64,000 nucleotides of DNA from Sinonovacula constricta. Taxonomy: Eukaryota; Mollusca; Bivalvia; Cardiida; Solecurtidae. Numbering within the stretch: position 1 is the first letter of the stretch; each line of letters begins with the position of its first letter. The stretch is from positions 57,727,147-57,791,146 of the forward strand of contig CM017558.1 of NCBI GenBank assembly GCA_007844125.1, written 5' to 3'. The position numbers were made by a program, and so were the translations under genes. This document shows, piece after piece, positions 14,301 through 24,900 of the stretch. The notes under the pieces are model-generated. The model saw only the letters and a program-made list of their open reading frames with translations, did not search any database and was not told the DNA's origin.

Positions 14301-16453
14301 CAGAAGTAACAACAGTCTACAAAATACACACAACATTGAGTAAAAAAACAATACCTATATACGAATTGGTATAAGAGTTTTTCTTAGAAAATACATCACA
14401 GCAACAAAATTGAGGTCATTTAAGTGGCATCTAGCTACTTTGGAAGAGGAAGACTCCAGACAAATGTCAGGATAGAACCACCCACGCACCAGTGGTCAGC
14501 TGAAAGACATTCCCACATTAAGCCCTTTGTCCTGACCGGAACACATACCCACATGGTTAGAGGCAAACATTCATCAGAGTTACTATTATATCTGAGCAGA
14601 AAAAGATTTTACACAACTAGTAAGGCCATGGTGTACAGGTGTGGTTTGCAATGAAGTATCTCCATTTAAGCAAATAGCAGCTGTTACTAAGAACTTGTTG
14701 TTTTTTTTTCCTATTTTTGTGTGTTACATCGCACCAACACAATTATGGTCATATTGCAACATCCAGCTAATTATTGAAGAAAGAAAAGCCTAGACATATG
14801 CCTGGGTAGAAACACCAGGACACAGCAGGTTAGATGGAAAACATTGCAACATACATGTTCTTACCCCAACTGGGACTCAAACCCACGCAGTGAGGGGCTG
14901 AGGAAGAGTTACAAGTCAGTGACTTTAACTGCTCAGCCACGGGTGCCCACTAAGGACTTGGAACGGTATATTAAACTTAATAATTGAAAAGTATGACAGC
15001 TATAAAACAATTCGTATCTCAAAACCCTAAAGCTGAAATTAAAGAAATATGGGATTCATAATGTTCAGAACAAACTTGTTACTGATCTGCTTATTTTCAA
15101 CATTAGCTTCATATTGAACCATATACCTCAGATTAAACTTGAAGTTAAACTGCCAGGTGGACACTGGAGCTGGACTCTTTCCCTCTTCATCCATGAATGT
15201 GAGACCAATTTGTATGATTTTCAGCAGGTCCACATTACACCGTAATAGTTGATACTGGTAGTCTGCCGTACTTCTGAACTCTCCTATAGGTCGAGCCACA
15301 ACACCAGGAAATTCTGTGTCCTGTTTACAATACAGACAAAAAGATTAAGCTAAGGGACCATACAGAAACAAGTTTTAATATCTTAACACTCCAAACAGCT
15401 ATGCATGTAAGATTATTTGCCTGTTGCTACTCTATCAGTGTTGAATGCTAGTTCAGATAACAGGACATTATCTTGACCAGCATTGGATGAATGTATTTTT
15501 TTAAGTAAAAGGTAACAGAAGTACAAAATAAACATTCATAAAAATGGATCTATTATGTTGTTTTTAAACGCATGTGAATATCATATAAGTTGAATATAGA
15601 TCAAGGTCAAAATCCTTATCTAATGATCAACTTTTCTTAAGTAACATATACAGTCTTCACCAAACTTATAATATCTACTGGTCTGGACCAAATGTTACTG
15701 GATCTGAATGATTTTTGCATTTTGACACACACAAAAAACTACTTTTGCCAATCATGCTTTTATTCTGTTATTTATAAAGCAACACCATCTTAGAGATCTG
15801 AACATTCCAGCAATCTCTGTAAAAGGTTGGTAAGCTAACCACAGTGTTACAAGTGGTTGGCTTCATTAAAAGGCTTAACAGCATTGTTTAGTTTAGTTTA
15901 TCATAAATGTTTTCATAATTATTTAGAATTTGGAAAAATGTGGGTGAAAATTCTGGCGGACCATCAGTCCATTTAACTTGTAAAAAATACTGGACCGACA
16001 AGAGATTTTGGTCGACTTGGGCCATGGTGCACTGGGTTTTGTCGAAGACTGCATATACATTGTGTCAATTAATGATGATACTGTAAGTAATATCTAAAGA
16101 AAGAGTGACTTACAAATCAATTTGTGAAATACTGACCTGTCACACAACTAGAAAATAAAGGAAACATTTTCCCCTAACAGGTTTAAATGTAAAGGCACAC
16201 CCGATACTTACTACTTATGTCTAGACAATACCAATAATTAAAACTTATTTTCTTTAACACACTTCATTAATATAATATATATGAAACAATAAAAAAAACA
16301 ATAAAAAAAAACATATTAACATTTTATGCACTGTCTTACCATTGCAACATATTTGTAACGCTGAATGACTTGTCTAATTTTGCGGAATTCTTCTTCCAGA
16401 TTGTTGCTCCAAACATCTCTGATGATAAAGTTACCTTGGGCTACTGAAGGCAT
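8380..16453 (-). CDS. CNOT7: CCR4-NOT complex deadenylase subunit 7/8 (Caf1)
   Basis: Caf1-type 3'-5' poly(A) exoribonuclease of the CCR4-NOT complex, which shortens mRNA tails in the cytoplasm. Six coding exons, read right to left: 16340-16453, 15127-15320, 13752-13913, 12818-12995, 10107-10184, 8380-8577. All introns are GT-AG and phases close to give 307 residues (vertebrate CNOT7/8 are about 285-292). The DEDDh catalytic set is intact: D39 and E41 in DTEFPG, D160 in GYDFGYL, H224 and D229 in [10 protein letters not shown]. The start ATG at 16453 follows an in-frame stop four codons upstream. A TTTCAG acceptor ending at 16518 suggests a separate non-coding 5' exon. The C-terminus after SYVQNGSG is a Thr/Pro/Ser-rich tail rather than the vertebrate acidic one. 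The sequence does not separate CNOT7 from CNOT8, since invertebrates usually have one copy. Introns carry SINEs and TIR elements. Confidence 0.96.
8787..9674. mobile_element. Non-autonomous pogo/Tc1-like DNA transposon in CNOT7 intron
   Basis: The left end CAGTGAAACCTCCCTAGTCC pairs with the inverted right end, whose reverse complement reads CAGTGAAATCTCCCCAGACC. Both ends are flanked by TA (8785-8786 and 9675-9676), the expected target duplication of the Tc1/mariner/pogo superfamily. The 888-bp interior shows no transposase frame, so it would depend on a partner for movement. It sits in the last CNOT7 intron, 209 bp upstream of the final exon in transcript orientation. Confidence 0.75.
11346..11692 (-). 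mobile_element. SINE-A copy 1, full length, with 12-bp target duplication
   Basis: A tRNA-derived SINE. On the minus strand it begins with a tRNA-like head holding box A (TAGCGCAATCGG) and box B (GGTTCGATCTC). A body follows that is shared with five other copies here, ending in a tail like AAACCTAATAAACAAACAAA. The element spans 11358-11680. The 12-bp sequence cgctcagggtgg is repeated exactly at 11346-11357 and 11681-11692, the signature of target-primed insertion by a LINE machinery. It lies in the CNOT7 intron between exons four and five. Confidence 0.88.
11771..12002 (-). mobile_element. SINE-A copy 2, truncated at both ends, 14-bp target duplication
   Basis: The core (11785-11988) matches the SINE-A body but lacks the 5' box A half of the tRNA head and the 3' tail. 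The 14-bp sequence ctgtatctttttaa flanks it exactly at 11771-11784 and 11989-12002. It is more diverged than copy 1, only about 80 bp away, so the two are separate insertions. Confidence 0.8.
12464..12690 (-). mobile_element. SINE-B-like repeat copy
   Basis: Resembles five other segments in the window. In reverse complement it carries a tRNA-like opening (a 'ggc..ag..gtcactgac' stretch), a box-B-like 'ggattcgattccc' and the shared tail ending in 'aagtaactggacacc'. It is old and diverged. It lies in the CNOT7 intron between exons four and five. Confidence 0.55.
14405..14600 (-). mobile_element. SINE-B-like repeat copy
   Basis: Shares with the other copies the blocks 'tggtcagctgaaagac' and 'ggaagactccagacaaatgtc' in the same order and spacing. 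The tRNA-like head is partly lost. It lies in the CNOT7 intron between exons two and three, about 110 bp from another copy of the same family. Confidence 0.5.
14706..14955 (-). mobile_element. SINE-B-like repeat, best copy
   Basis: Reverse complement reads from a tRNA-like head (GTGGCTGAGCAGTTAAAGTC) through a box B (GGGTTTGAGTCCC) into a body containing 'cagctaacctgctgtg'-like sequence. It ends in 'gtgcgatgtaacacac'. The order of blocks is the same at 29705-29905 and 35676-35900, which defines the family. It lies in the CNOT7 intron between exons two and three. Confidence 0.65.
15645..16057. mobile_element. 401-bp MITE with TIRs and 6-bp target duplication
   Basis: The left end CAGTCTTCACCAAAC (15651) pairs with the right end, whose reverse complement is CAGTCTTCGACAAAAC (ending 16051). 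The hexamer CATATA flanks both sides (15645-15650 and 16052-16057). The interior has no open frame. A related diverged copy is at 57112-57588. It lies in the first coding intron of CNOT7. Confidence 0.78.
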
Positions 16454-17173
16454 TCTTCTCACATGTCATTTACTTCTTTTTCGGTGATAGGCATTAGATG
16501 TTGCACGTTATTTTTCTCTGAAATTGTAATGTATTGTTATTACCATACTACTTGTATTTAACCACAATCAATCATATAAATCAGTGTTTATTAGCATAAA
16601 TTCTTAACTTCTGTTTTTAACTGTATATATATGAAAAATGGTGAAATCTTAAATTGCAATATGCTTTCATAAACTGTATTATACAACTACCTAACAGCCT
16701 GGCCTTTTTTGTAGAAAACGCTGCATGTTTAACTTTTTATTTGTCTTCATACATCTTGTATGTTTATTATAAGGCCCACTTTCTATTTTTCTTGTCATTG
16801 AACTCCTTGTCTAGATTATCATAATCCAGTTTATTCAAGCTACCAGTGTAGTCACTGATCTTTATCAATGCATCTAATTTCTGCAATGAAATATTGCCTT
16901 TTATCAGAGGGGTATTATTTTTGGCTGGGAAATGGCCTTTAGACAGAACCTTCTATGTAAGGTAAAAAAACACCCTGAAATTGTATTATTATCATAACCA
17001 AGTCTCAGCTGTTTTTCTAGATTTATGTTCTAAGCAGGATATACTAGATCCATAAGACATGCTCTAGTTTTCAAACAGCTCTTTGATGCAGTTTAAGTCA
17101 TTAGAATTTAATATAGAGTCATTATCAGAGTCCTGAATCCGACTCATGTAGTCATTGACTTACACTCTCTGCT

Positions 17174-17281
17174 CTATTGTAACCAGAGCTCCAAAAAATG
17201 ATTCACCCAATCTGGGGTTTGAGTCAAGGATCACTGCTTTAGAGTCAGGTGCTATGCCAGCTGAGCTCCCCAAGCAGACAG
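17174..17281 (-). repeat. tRNA-like repeat (SINE-C head), copy 1
   Basis: In reverse complement: GGAGCTCAGCTGGCATAGC (box A-like), then a box-B-like GACTCAAACCCC, then a 'ggttacaatag' tail. The box B is degraded and no cloverleaf closes, so it is not a working tRNA. It is a diverged relative of the copy 90 bp to its right. Confidence 0.6.
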
Positions 17282-17369
17282 CTCTGAAGAGAGCATATTT
17301 ACAACACTCCTCTCCTCTTTGACCTTTTGGAGCCAGGCATCAACTGGATGGAATTACCAGTTTCTAGCC

Positions 17370-17528
17370 TGCAAATACTCCCACTTGATGGCCAACCTGT
17401 CCTTCAAGTTAGCCTTGTCACCATTGTTGTAACCCAAGCTACAAAAACCACTCACCCAGGATGGGCTTTGAACCCCCAACATCATGCTTCAGTCGAGTGC
17501 TCTACCAACTGAGCTACTCAAGCAGACA
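17370..17528 (-). repeat. tRNA-like repeat (SINE-C head), copy 2
   Basis: Reverse complement holds box A TAGCTCAGTTGGTAGAGC and box B GGTTCAAAGCC at tRNA-like spacing. It runs on into non-tRNA sequence with 'ggttacaacaatggtgac'. The acceptor-stem halves do not pair, so this reads as a tRNA-derived SINE head rather than a tRNA gene. Confidence 0.62.
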
Positions 17529-18912
17529 ATGAGAGTATATTACAACAGCTTTTTCACAAATCACTTGTGAGTGAACTTGTACAAGCAATAGGCAAGCCCA
17601 GACTGTTTAGGTGAAAATATGAGAAAGAAATTAGAAAAAATATATAATCTCACCAATAAAGACTTGCTGCATCATTAAAAAAATAAAAGGCAAGTGAATG
17701 GAAAAATATACATGCTCTAGTTAATACACAAATACTATTTCCGGATTATTGATCCATTGTGGGGTGGTATGAGATAGTCCTATATTTCACCATTATTGGG
17801 GCATCAATATACTTTTTTAGTTTTCACATTTCCATTTTGCCCAATATACTATGTCATAAAAAGTTAAAAAAATGAATATCTGCATATAAAATGATGAAAA
17901 ACAAACTTGATATGCAATGGCTTATTTGTAGGACTAGAAAACAGGAATGGGGAAAAAATGCAGTGGGGAAGACAATGTCACTGGGCTTTAACTGCAAACA
18001 TCAACAGTTTTGATCTTTAATCTTACACCAAACACATACAACAGCAATGTTACACATCATGTTAGAGGCAGACAATTACACAACGAATTAAAAGTACCAA
18101 GTACTTGGCTACCATTGGTACAATTTGTAGTCACACAGGTAAGTAACACTAGGCCAGGCAGAAGGTACAGTTTAATTAAATAATGGAATGGGTTAATCCT
18201 AGCACATGACATTTCAAACTTTACAATACAATATGAGCTTTATTCTTTGTTATATTACAAACCAAATTTTTAATAAAATCACTTGATATTTTAAACCAGA
18301 TTGAATCGCGAAAACTATTTACTTCTTGGTAGCATACAAGTTGTTTTATGCATATTACAACATTATCTATTCTCTTTTGCAACTTACAACACAAATATTT
18401 CTAACAGTGAATGTGTTGTCTAAAAACGTATCGGTGCTTCAAATTTGTAGAAATATTTATTTAATTTTCATCGTCTTTGTTGCTCTAAAAATATTTTACT
18501 AATCACAACGGAAGTTTGGACACACTCCACCAAAATAAACCCGCCAAGAAAACTCGTGACTATAACATGATAATCTACAATGCACATGTTATTCAAAATT
18601 TAAATTCATATTTATGTCATACTTATTTAAAGCTCATTTGTTAATTTTATTGTCAGATACAGTTCATAGAGAAATCTCAAAAGTCTTCCAAAAGTTTAAT
18701 AATGTTGTGTAGGCATATGCCTATTGGTTCCCAGATTTCGCGTTTGATCTAAGTCAGGAACCAAACGTATTGTTTATTTCAGACTTCCTGTTTCATTTTC
18801 CATTTTTATAAGGAAAAAAAAAATGAAGGTTAAAACGTGTGATGTGAGTCACGCTAGGTGTTGAATAAAACGGGAGTTAAGAAAAACAGCATAAAAATAC
18901 CGGTGTTCAACC

Positions 18913-21900
18913 ATGCCCTGGTTTGGACAAGGTGGAAAGAAACACAAACACTCCGCGTCTACAGAACTCCAGTCACAAAAGGCAAAGCAGATTGACTCGC
19001 TTAGAAATGGAAATCTCAAGTTAGTGTGGCATGTTTTTTTTTCCTTTTTCTCTTTTATTATAAACAATGAGTCTGCTGACTTCGAATTTTTTATCCAATT
19101 TCATTTTGTAGTCTTTTTACTATGTCATATGCATTTGATTTGAATAAACACAAATCGCAAAACAATTAGGGCATTAAGTTACATTGATTCCCACATGGTT
19201 ACTTACATTATTATTGGTAGATGTAAAACTTGTAAAGTTATAACAACAAGAACATGTTTCATGATTTATTCTGTTTCAGGGTGGCTGAGAGCATTAAAGA
19301 TGTTGAATACAGAGTGTCTTTCCAAGTAACTGGGGTAAACACATGTCTAATAGTGTAAGTTTGCTATCAGTTATGACTTAAGAAGCTGAGCATCAGTAGT
19401 TATGACATTGGGCAATAGACTGGAGGATCGTGGTTTAGAAATTCATTCTGACCACAAGAGTGCAGTCATTATTTTTAACCTATTTATTTATAGTCGATTA
19501 GCAAACTATATATTAATCTCATTTGATTGCCCATTTTCTGGGTAGAACCAGTACTGATTACATGGAGCATTGTACAGTATTCTTGCATCATACAGTCATT
19601 GGGCAAGACTATTTACTGCACATTGTTTAAAGTTGTTAGTACCTGAGTACTTATTCTACCCAGGAAGTGGGAAGTTTAGAGGGATTTATGTTAATATAAG
19701 TTAAAAGAATTTGTATCCCAAATAATTTCAAGTACAGCATACCATAGTAGGTTTTTAGTGTATACTTGATCATTGATCACTTAAGGTTATCTGATAATAT
19801 TTTATAATTGATTATGATTTTGAAACCAATTGTCATACACTACTAGACAATTTTTTCCTTTGGCACTACATTGGATCTTCGCAGTATAAATTTTATGAGT
19901 GTAACATGTGTATAAAACCTCACAAAGATAACCACCTGTGTTCTTTTATAATAGGTTTTACTGATCATTTGGTAGTATTAGCTTCACTTTCACAAGGATA
20001 TACTTAAATGTAAAATTAAATAAATTTTCAGTATTTGTTATTTTATTTCAAATTTATAAACTAGAAATTTTAAACAGAAAATGTTACAGACTATATTCTT
20101 ATGTGAAAACGCATATATTCAATAGCACATTTAATTTACTAAACAGCATGTGTCCGTTGTAATTTACTGGCAAAACTGTTAATAGTTATCTGTCTAGCTT
20201 TGGTGTAGACTTTCTCTGCCTGCTTCTGGAAGTAAACCTTAATGCTAAGAAAAAATGAGGTCCTTTCACTGAGATTCTTTTGTACTGCTTTACGTATACA
20301 ACTTATGATCTGACATCAGTTTGTAAACATCACCACCATAACTGACTTCTTTACGCTTGCTATAAGTGAATCTGCACTGTCATAATTTGAAGTTGTAAAA
20401 TACAAACAGTCTCGTTCACTCGAGCATTGTTGGCAGGCATGATCATCTGATTAATGATAATTGAATAACTGGACCTCCTGCTGCTGGCCAAGTAGTGGGG
20501 ATAAAGAATGGTGTGCATTTGTTGACTGGTTCTGAAATAGCTGTCCTGGGTAGCGGGTTGTCCTGATTTTCGATGTTGTGTGACATTAAAATAACGAAAT
20601 AAAACATTTCTGCAAAAAAAGTGTCCCTCTTTACAGGGTGCCCCACTTAGCGGGGTGGTCCTCTAGGAAGGTTTTGCTGTACTCATGTTGTAACATGCTC
20701 TATACAGGAGTAACTCACTATACTTTGCCCATGTAGATGGTACCCTAATACTGGTTCTAGTCAGTTGGCAAAGATTAATCCAAGTTGAAAGATGATGTTT
20801 TTAAAGTGAAAGTAATTGGATTAAACTAACAAATTCATTTTTTTTTCTTGTTTCCATGTATAGGTTCCTGCCTCCACATTTTCCTCAGGATCGACCTGAG
20901 GTGAAGGTAGAACCTCGGCTCAGACATGCCTGGGTGGATCAACACATGAAGGTCACTGGCTGTCCCAATATAAATAATGTAAGTAAGATCTGTTTGTTTT
21001 ACCGCTAATAATGGGTTTTAATATGAGTAAAACAACTTTAGATAATACTAATTACAAGGTTTGTATTAACATGAATGATGTAATCCTACTTATTTGTGTG
21101 TGTTTTCCGAGCCTTGAAATTCAGCAGAGTCCTATTTTAAGTAAATACTTAATTAATTATACAAGAGTACAAGGGCTCACTGTTATATTTTAAATTAACA
21201 AAAGCAGGATCCTTGTGCTAAAATGTCTATGACTTTACCATCCATGTCTTGATTACCCATGTACTTATTTCATTTAGACTTGGTTTTTAAAGCAACCTAT
21301 TATTACATTATTTTATATCTTTTCTTTTCAGTTTTCTGTACATTCCAGTCTGTATACAGCTATCCAGGCCATCATTGAAGACTTTATGACCAACCCACCC
21401 AACTTTCTCAACAGTTCTGTACAGTGAGTTGATACTGACCATTCTTTATGTTATTGGTGTCAGTATTTTTTACATTAAATGGTGCATTATCTCATTTTAT
21501 ATTTTCATTTGTCTTGTCTTGATAATAATTAGCTTCAAACTTGGTATACCGGACCTAGCACAATCGGTAAAGCGTAGGCTCCAGGTACGGAAGGCCCCTT
21601 GTTCTATCCCGGGCTGCGACATATATAAGTTATGTCATTATAAATGGTAGTGGTATAGCTCCCTTGCTAACACTCAAGCAAATATAAGGGTAGTCCCATG
21701 ACTAGTTGGCCATGTGATAATGTGACTGGGTGTGGTATCGTGCCACGTGTCATGGCATGCGATACACACATAGTTAGCACTATATCTGTTTCAAGTGGAC
21801 ACCGTCTCCAGATAACTGAAATACTGTTGGTGGGATGATAAACCCAATAAACAAACCATCTTGGTATACATGTACAATGCAATGCACAGTAATCATAACT

Positions 21901-24900
21901 CTACACACATTATTTTTTTACCTCCCTTTTGTCTATCTTCCTGGCTTTTGTGCCTTTGGACGTCTTGTTTTGTTCAAGATTTATAACTTTGTGTGCATAC
22001 ATTTAATATTTATATCCATCATTTAATAATGTACAAAATCTAGCATTTTAATCGACCCCTAAATATTTATTTCATGTTTTATTTATTTTTTGGATTATAT
22101 TTTTTTGTCCATCATCATTTGTGATAGCTTAATCCAGTTCAACTTTTTCCTTGTCTTACCTTATCTCTTGCAGTGTGCCTCCTCAACCAGCTACCAGGGG
22201 TTATCCGTCCTTGTTTCCGATGACAACCAATAACATCTTTAACATATATCCTTCCATGAACTCCACAGCAAGCACATCTCCCACAGCTGAAACCAACATT
22301 TCACCTAGTCAGGTCAGTCCTGCTTCCAGGTATATGTTAGTAATATGGTCATTTGCTGAGATTTACCTAGATACTGACCCAAGATGCCATAGCATGCCAC
22401 TCTTGAATTTTCACCTCAGAAGGCAGGAGATCTTTTGCATAACAGAAGATGATGATGCTGAACTCAATGATTTATGAAAGCAGTGTCTTCTGCAGTGCAA
22501 CACGAGCCAATGGCCCAGTGCACATGAATTTTGAAATCTGGGTTAAAATGACCTCAGTTTTTTCCTTAAATGCTGCAGGTGGTCTACAACATGTAATTAT
22601 CTGTATCACTAGGAGCTCTAAATTAAGCAACTGGCATCTGGTATAGGCAAGACAGTGCTGTTAATTGGATACTAATCAGTGTCATATTGTACAGTACAGC
22701 AGTTCTTAAAGTTAGAAAGTGGATAATTTCATTTTGTTTCTTCTCATTGATCAACTTTATTACTTTGATACCAAGCCCTGAATAGATCAATAACTTACCC
22801 TATTTCCTCACTTATAAGACTGGGATTTTTCCTAAAAGATTTCGTGTTCAAAGTGTGGGACTTGTCTTATTGGTGGGGTCTAGTGACCTGGCAAAAAGTT
22901 CTCATGTTGTTTTAGGACGAAAACATACCACAGAAACTTGTAAGTGGTTATGCAATGACCCAACGTGCCGTTATTATTGACCGTCAATAATTTACTTTTG
23001 GCCTTTGAAGTTTGTCGAACTTCGCAGTAGAGTAGATACCCGCTAATAAGTTTACTAACAACTTTTCTTTGTTTGTTACAGGTGCTGTTTCAATTTATCA
23101 TTTCAAACAAATTTCTGATTAATTACTGATTACTGATTGGCTTATTCACTCATGCTTACCATCATTCATGGTGTACTTTATATAGAATCGATGATTTGTA
23201 CAGCCTATGTAATAGGTTAATACTTGTTTTATGCATTGTTTATTCTCAATGCTATTTGGAATGCTGCTCAATTAATGTGTTAATTAAAATAATCAAACAA
23301 CGATAAACTGTCCCACATACATTACCCTTTATTCTGCATCACATGGCTTATTATCCGTTAGTAAACACTGAAACAAACTTTCAACTTCAGTCTGCCAGAT
23401 ACACCAAGCTGTAATTTGCTTGGTGTTTCTATGTAGACTTGCCTTATTACACAGGTCAAGTTGACCAACTCTTAGATAAGCTGTTGTCACAATGAGGGTG
23501 TGAACAATGTGTTTTTATAAGCAGCTACAGATAACATTTCTCCATGAAATTATTGATTGGCAGCATGTACACAAGGACAGTGCACTATTCCTCGATATAT
23601 CATGTACTGTCATGCCAGACCTGGTGAAGAATATCAAAGAAATTAATGTCATGCTGCCACGTGCTACAGGATGTTCTTGCAGATGAGAGGTTAACACCTG
23701 CTAGATACATCCAGCACCATGTAAAAATTACAGTCACTGTTTACCAATTAACCCTTCTGTTGAGACAGCATGACTGGCTGATGCTTCTGGTCATTTTTTT
23801 GCCTTGTTTTATAAAAGGGTCGAGGCAGAAACCGGCAATTTCCCAGGTGAAGTAGGGGCTCGTCTCATAAGCAAATAGTCTTATAGGTGGAAAAATTCGG
23901 TACTTTGTACCATGTCCATTGACCAATATATGTTTGTCATCCTATTTTGAAACAAGACTCCAATATTTATATGGAAGGAATGTTTGACAAGTTCCATCTC
24001 GAAAGACTGGTATGTCCCTTGTTTGTCAGATCAGACTCAGTTTTTTTGATGTTTGGTTTGGATCTTAATATAGGCATGCTATCCGATTCCTTTTGCATTG
24101 TTTGATTCATGTTTGGTCAAGTTTTGTGTTAGATCTGTTTACAACTATAAATTTCACATGAAATCCTACATATATTAGTCAGGTCATGGCATTATATGGG
24201 ATTTTTGTGTGATTGTGGAACGCCCTACTATAGCTGGTGCAATTGGGCCTTGACTTAAAAGAATGATACAGTTGTGAATGATTATATTAAGGCTATAGAC
24301 ATGTTTATGAGCATTCATTGGCAAAACTGATATAGATATAATTTTATTGAGAGCTAACCAGTGGTGGAATGTTTGTACATATTGAATGACTGTACTATAA
24401 ACAAGAGATGAGACTGTTGTGATCTCTCTTTATTGATCTGTTTATTGTGCAGTTTATCACATATTTAAAATCATTACATACCTGCTGTTCAAAGAATTAC
24501 TTTATTTTGGAATTACACTCTTTTGTCACTTCATATATAATCAAACATAAAATATTATTAAACATGCCATCTTCAGACTGGTCTGGCTCAGTACCCCTTA
24601 CCAGCTTATCAGCAAAGACTGTAGATCAAGATCAGCCAACTCCTTGCTCTTATGTTTGCATGTAGTTGTGTATGTTACTAACAGATGCAGATGGCTGAAA
24701 AAGTTGTATCACCTATTGTTATCCAGAAAGGGTCTTCAACAGATGTATTGTGTATGCTTATGCCACCTTCAGGTTGTAAATAAATGATTTATTTTGTAGC
24801 TTTTGGTTTACTATAGTATTTATGTATTGTCTTCATATTCCTCCAGGCAAGTGACCCCGTACCCTCCAGTAACATCTCTATTCCACTCCCAGACATGAGC

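Larger units (their letters stand above)
16454..18912. promoter_or_regulatory. Divergent region between CNOT7 and VPS37A start codons
   Basis: The two start codons face away from each other 2.46 kb apart. On the CNOT7 side a TTTCAG acceptor ending at 16518 implies an upstream non-coding exon, probably close to 18500. The interval around 18500-18900 has more CG-containing sequence (acaacggaag, acccgccaag, aaacgggag) than the flanking introns, which fits a shared bidirectional promoter. No TATA box can be assigned with confidence. Two tRNA-like repeats lie at 17174-17281 and 17370-17528. Confidence 0.5.

Noticed and set aside
17450..17528. Possible tRNA gene on the minus strand
   Set aside because: Box A and box B are good, but the acceptor stem does not pair and a diverged copy with non-tRNA flanks lies next to it, so it is a SINE head.
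22449..22646. Open frame continuing beyond VPS37A exon 5
   Set aside because: Intron sequence after the CAG|GTCAGT donor at 22312; no family match.
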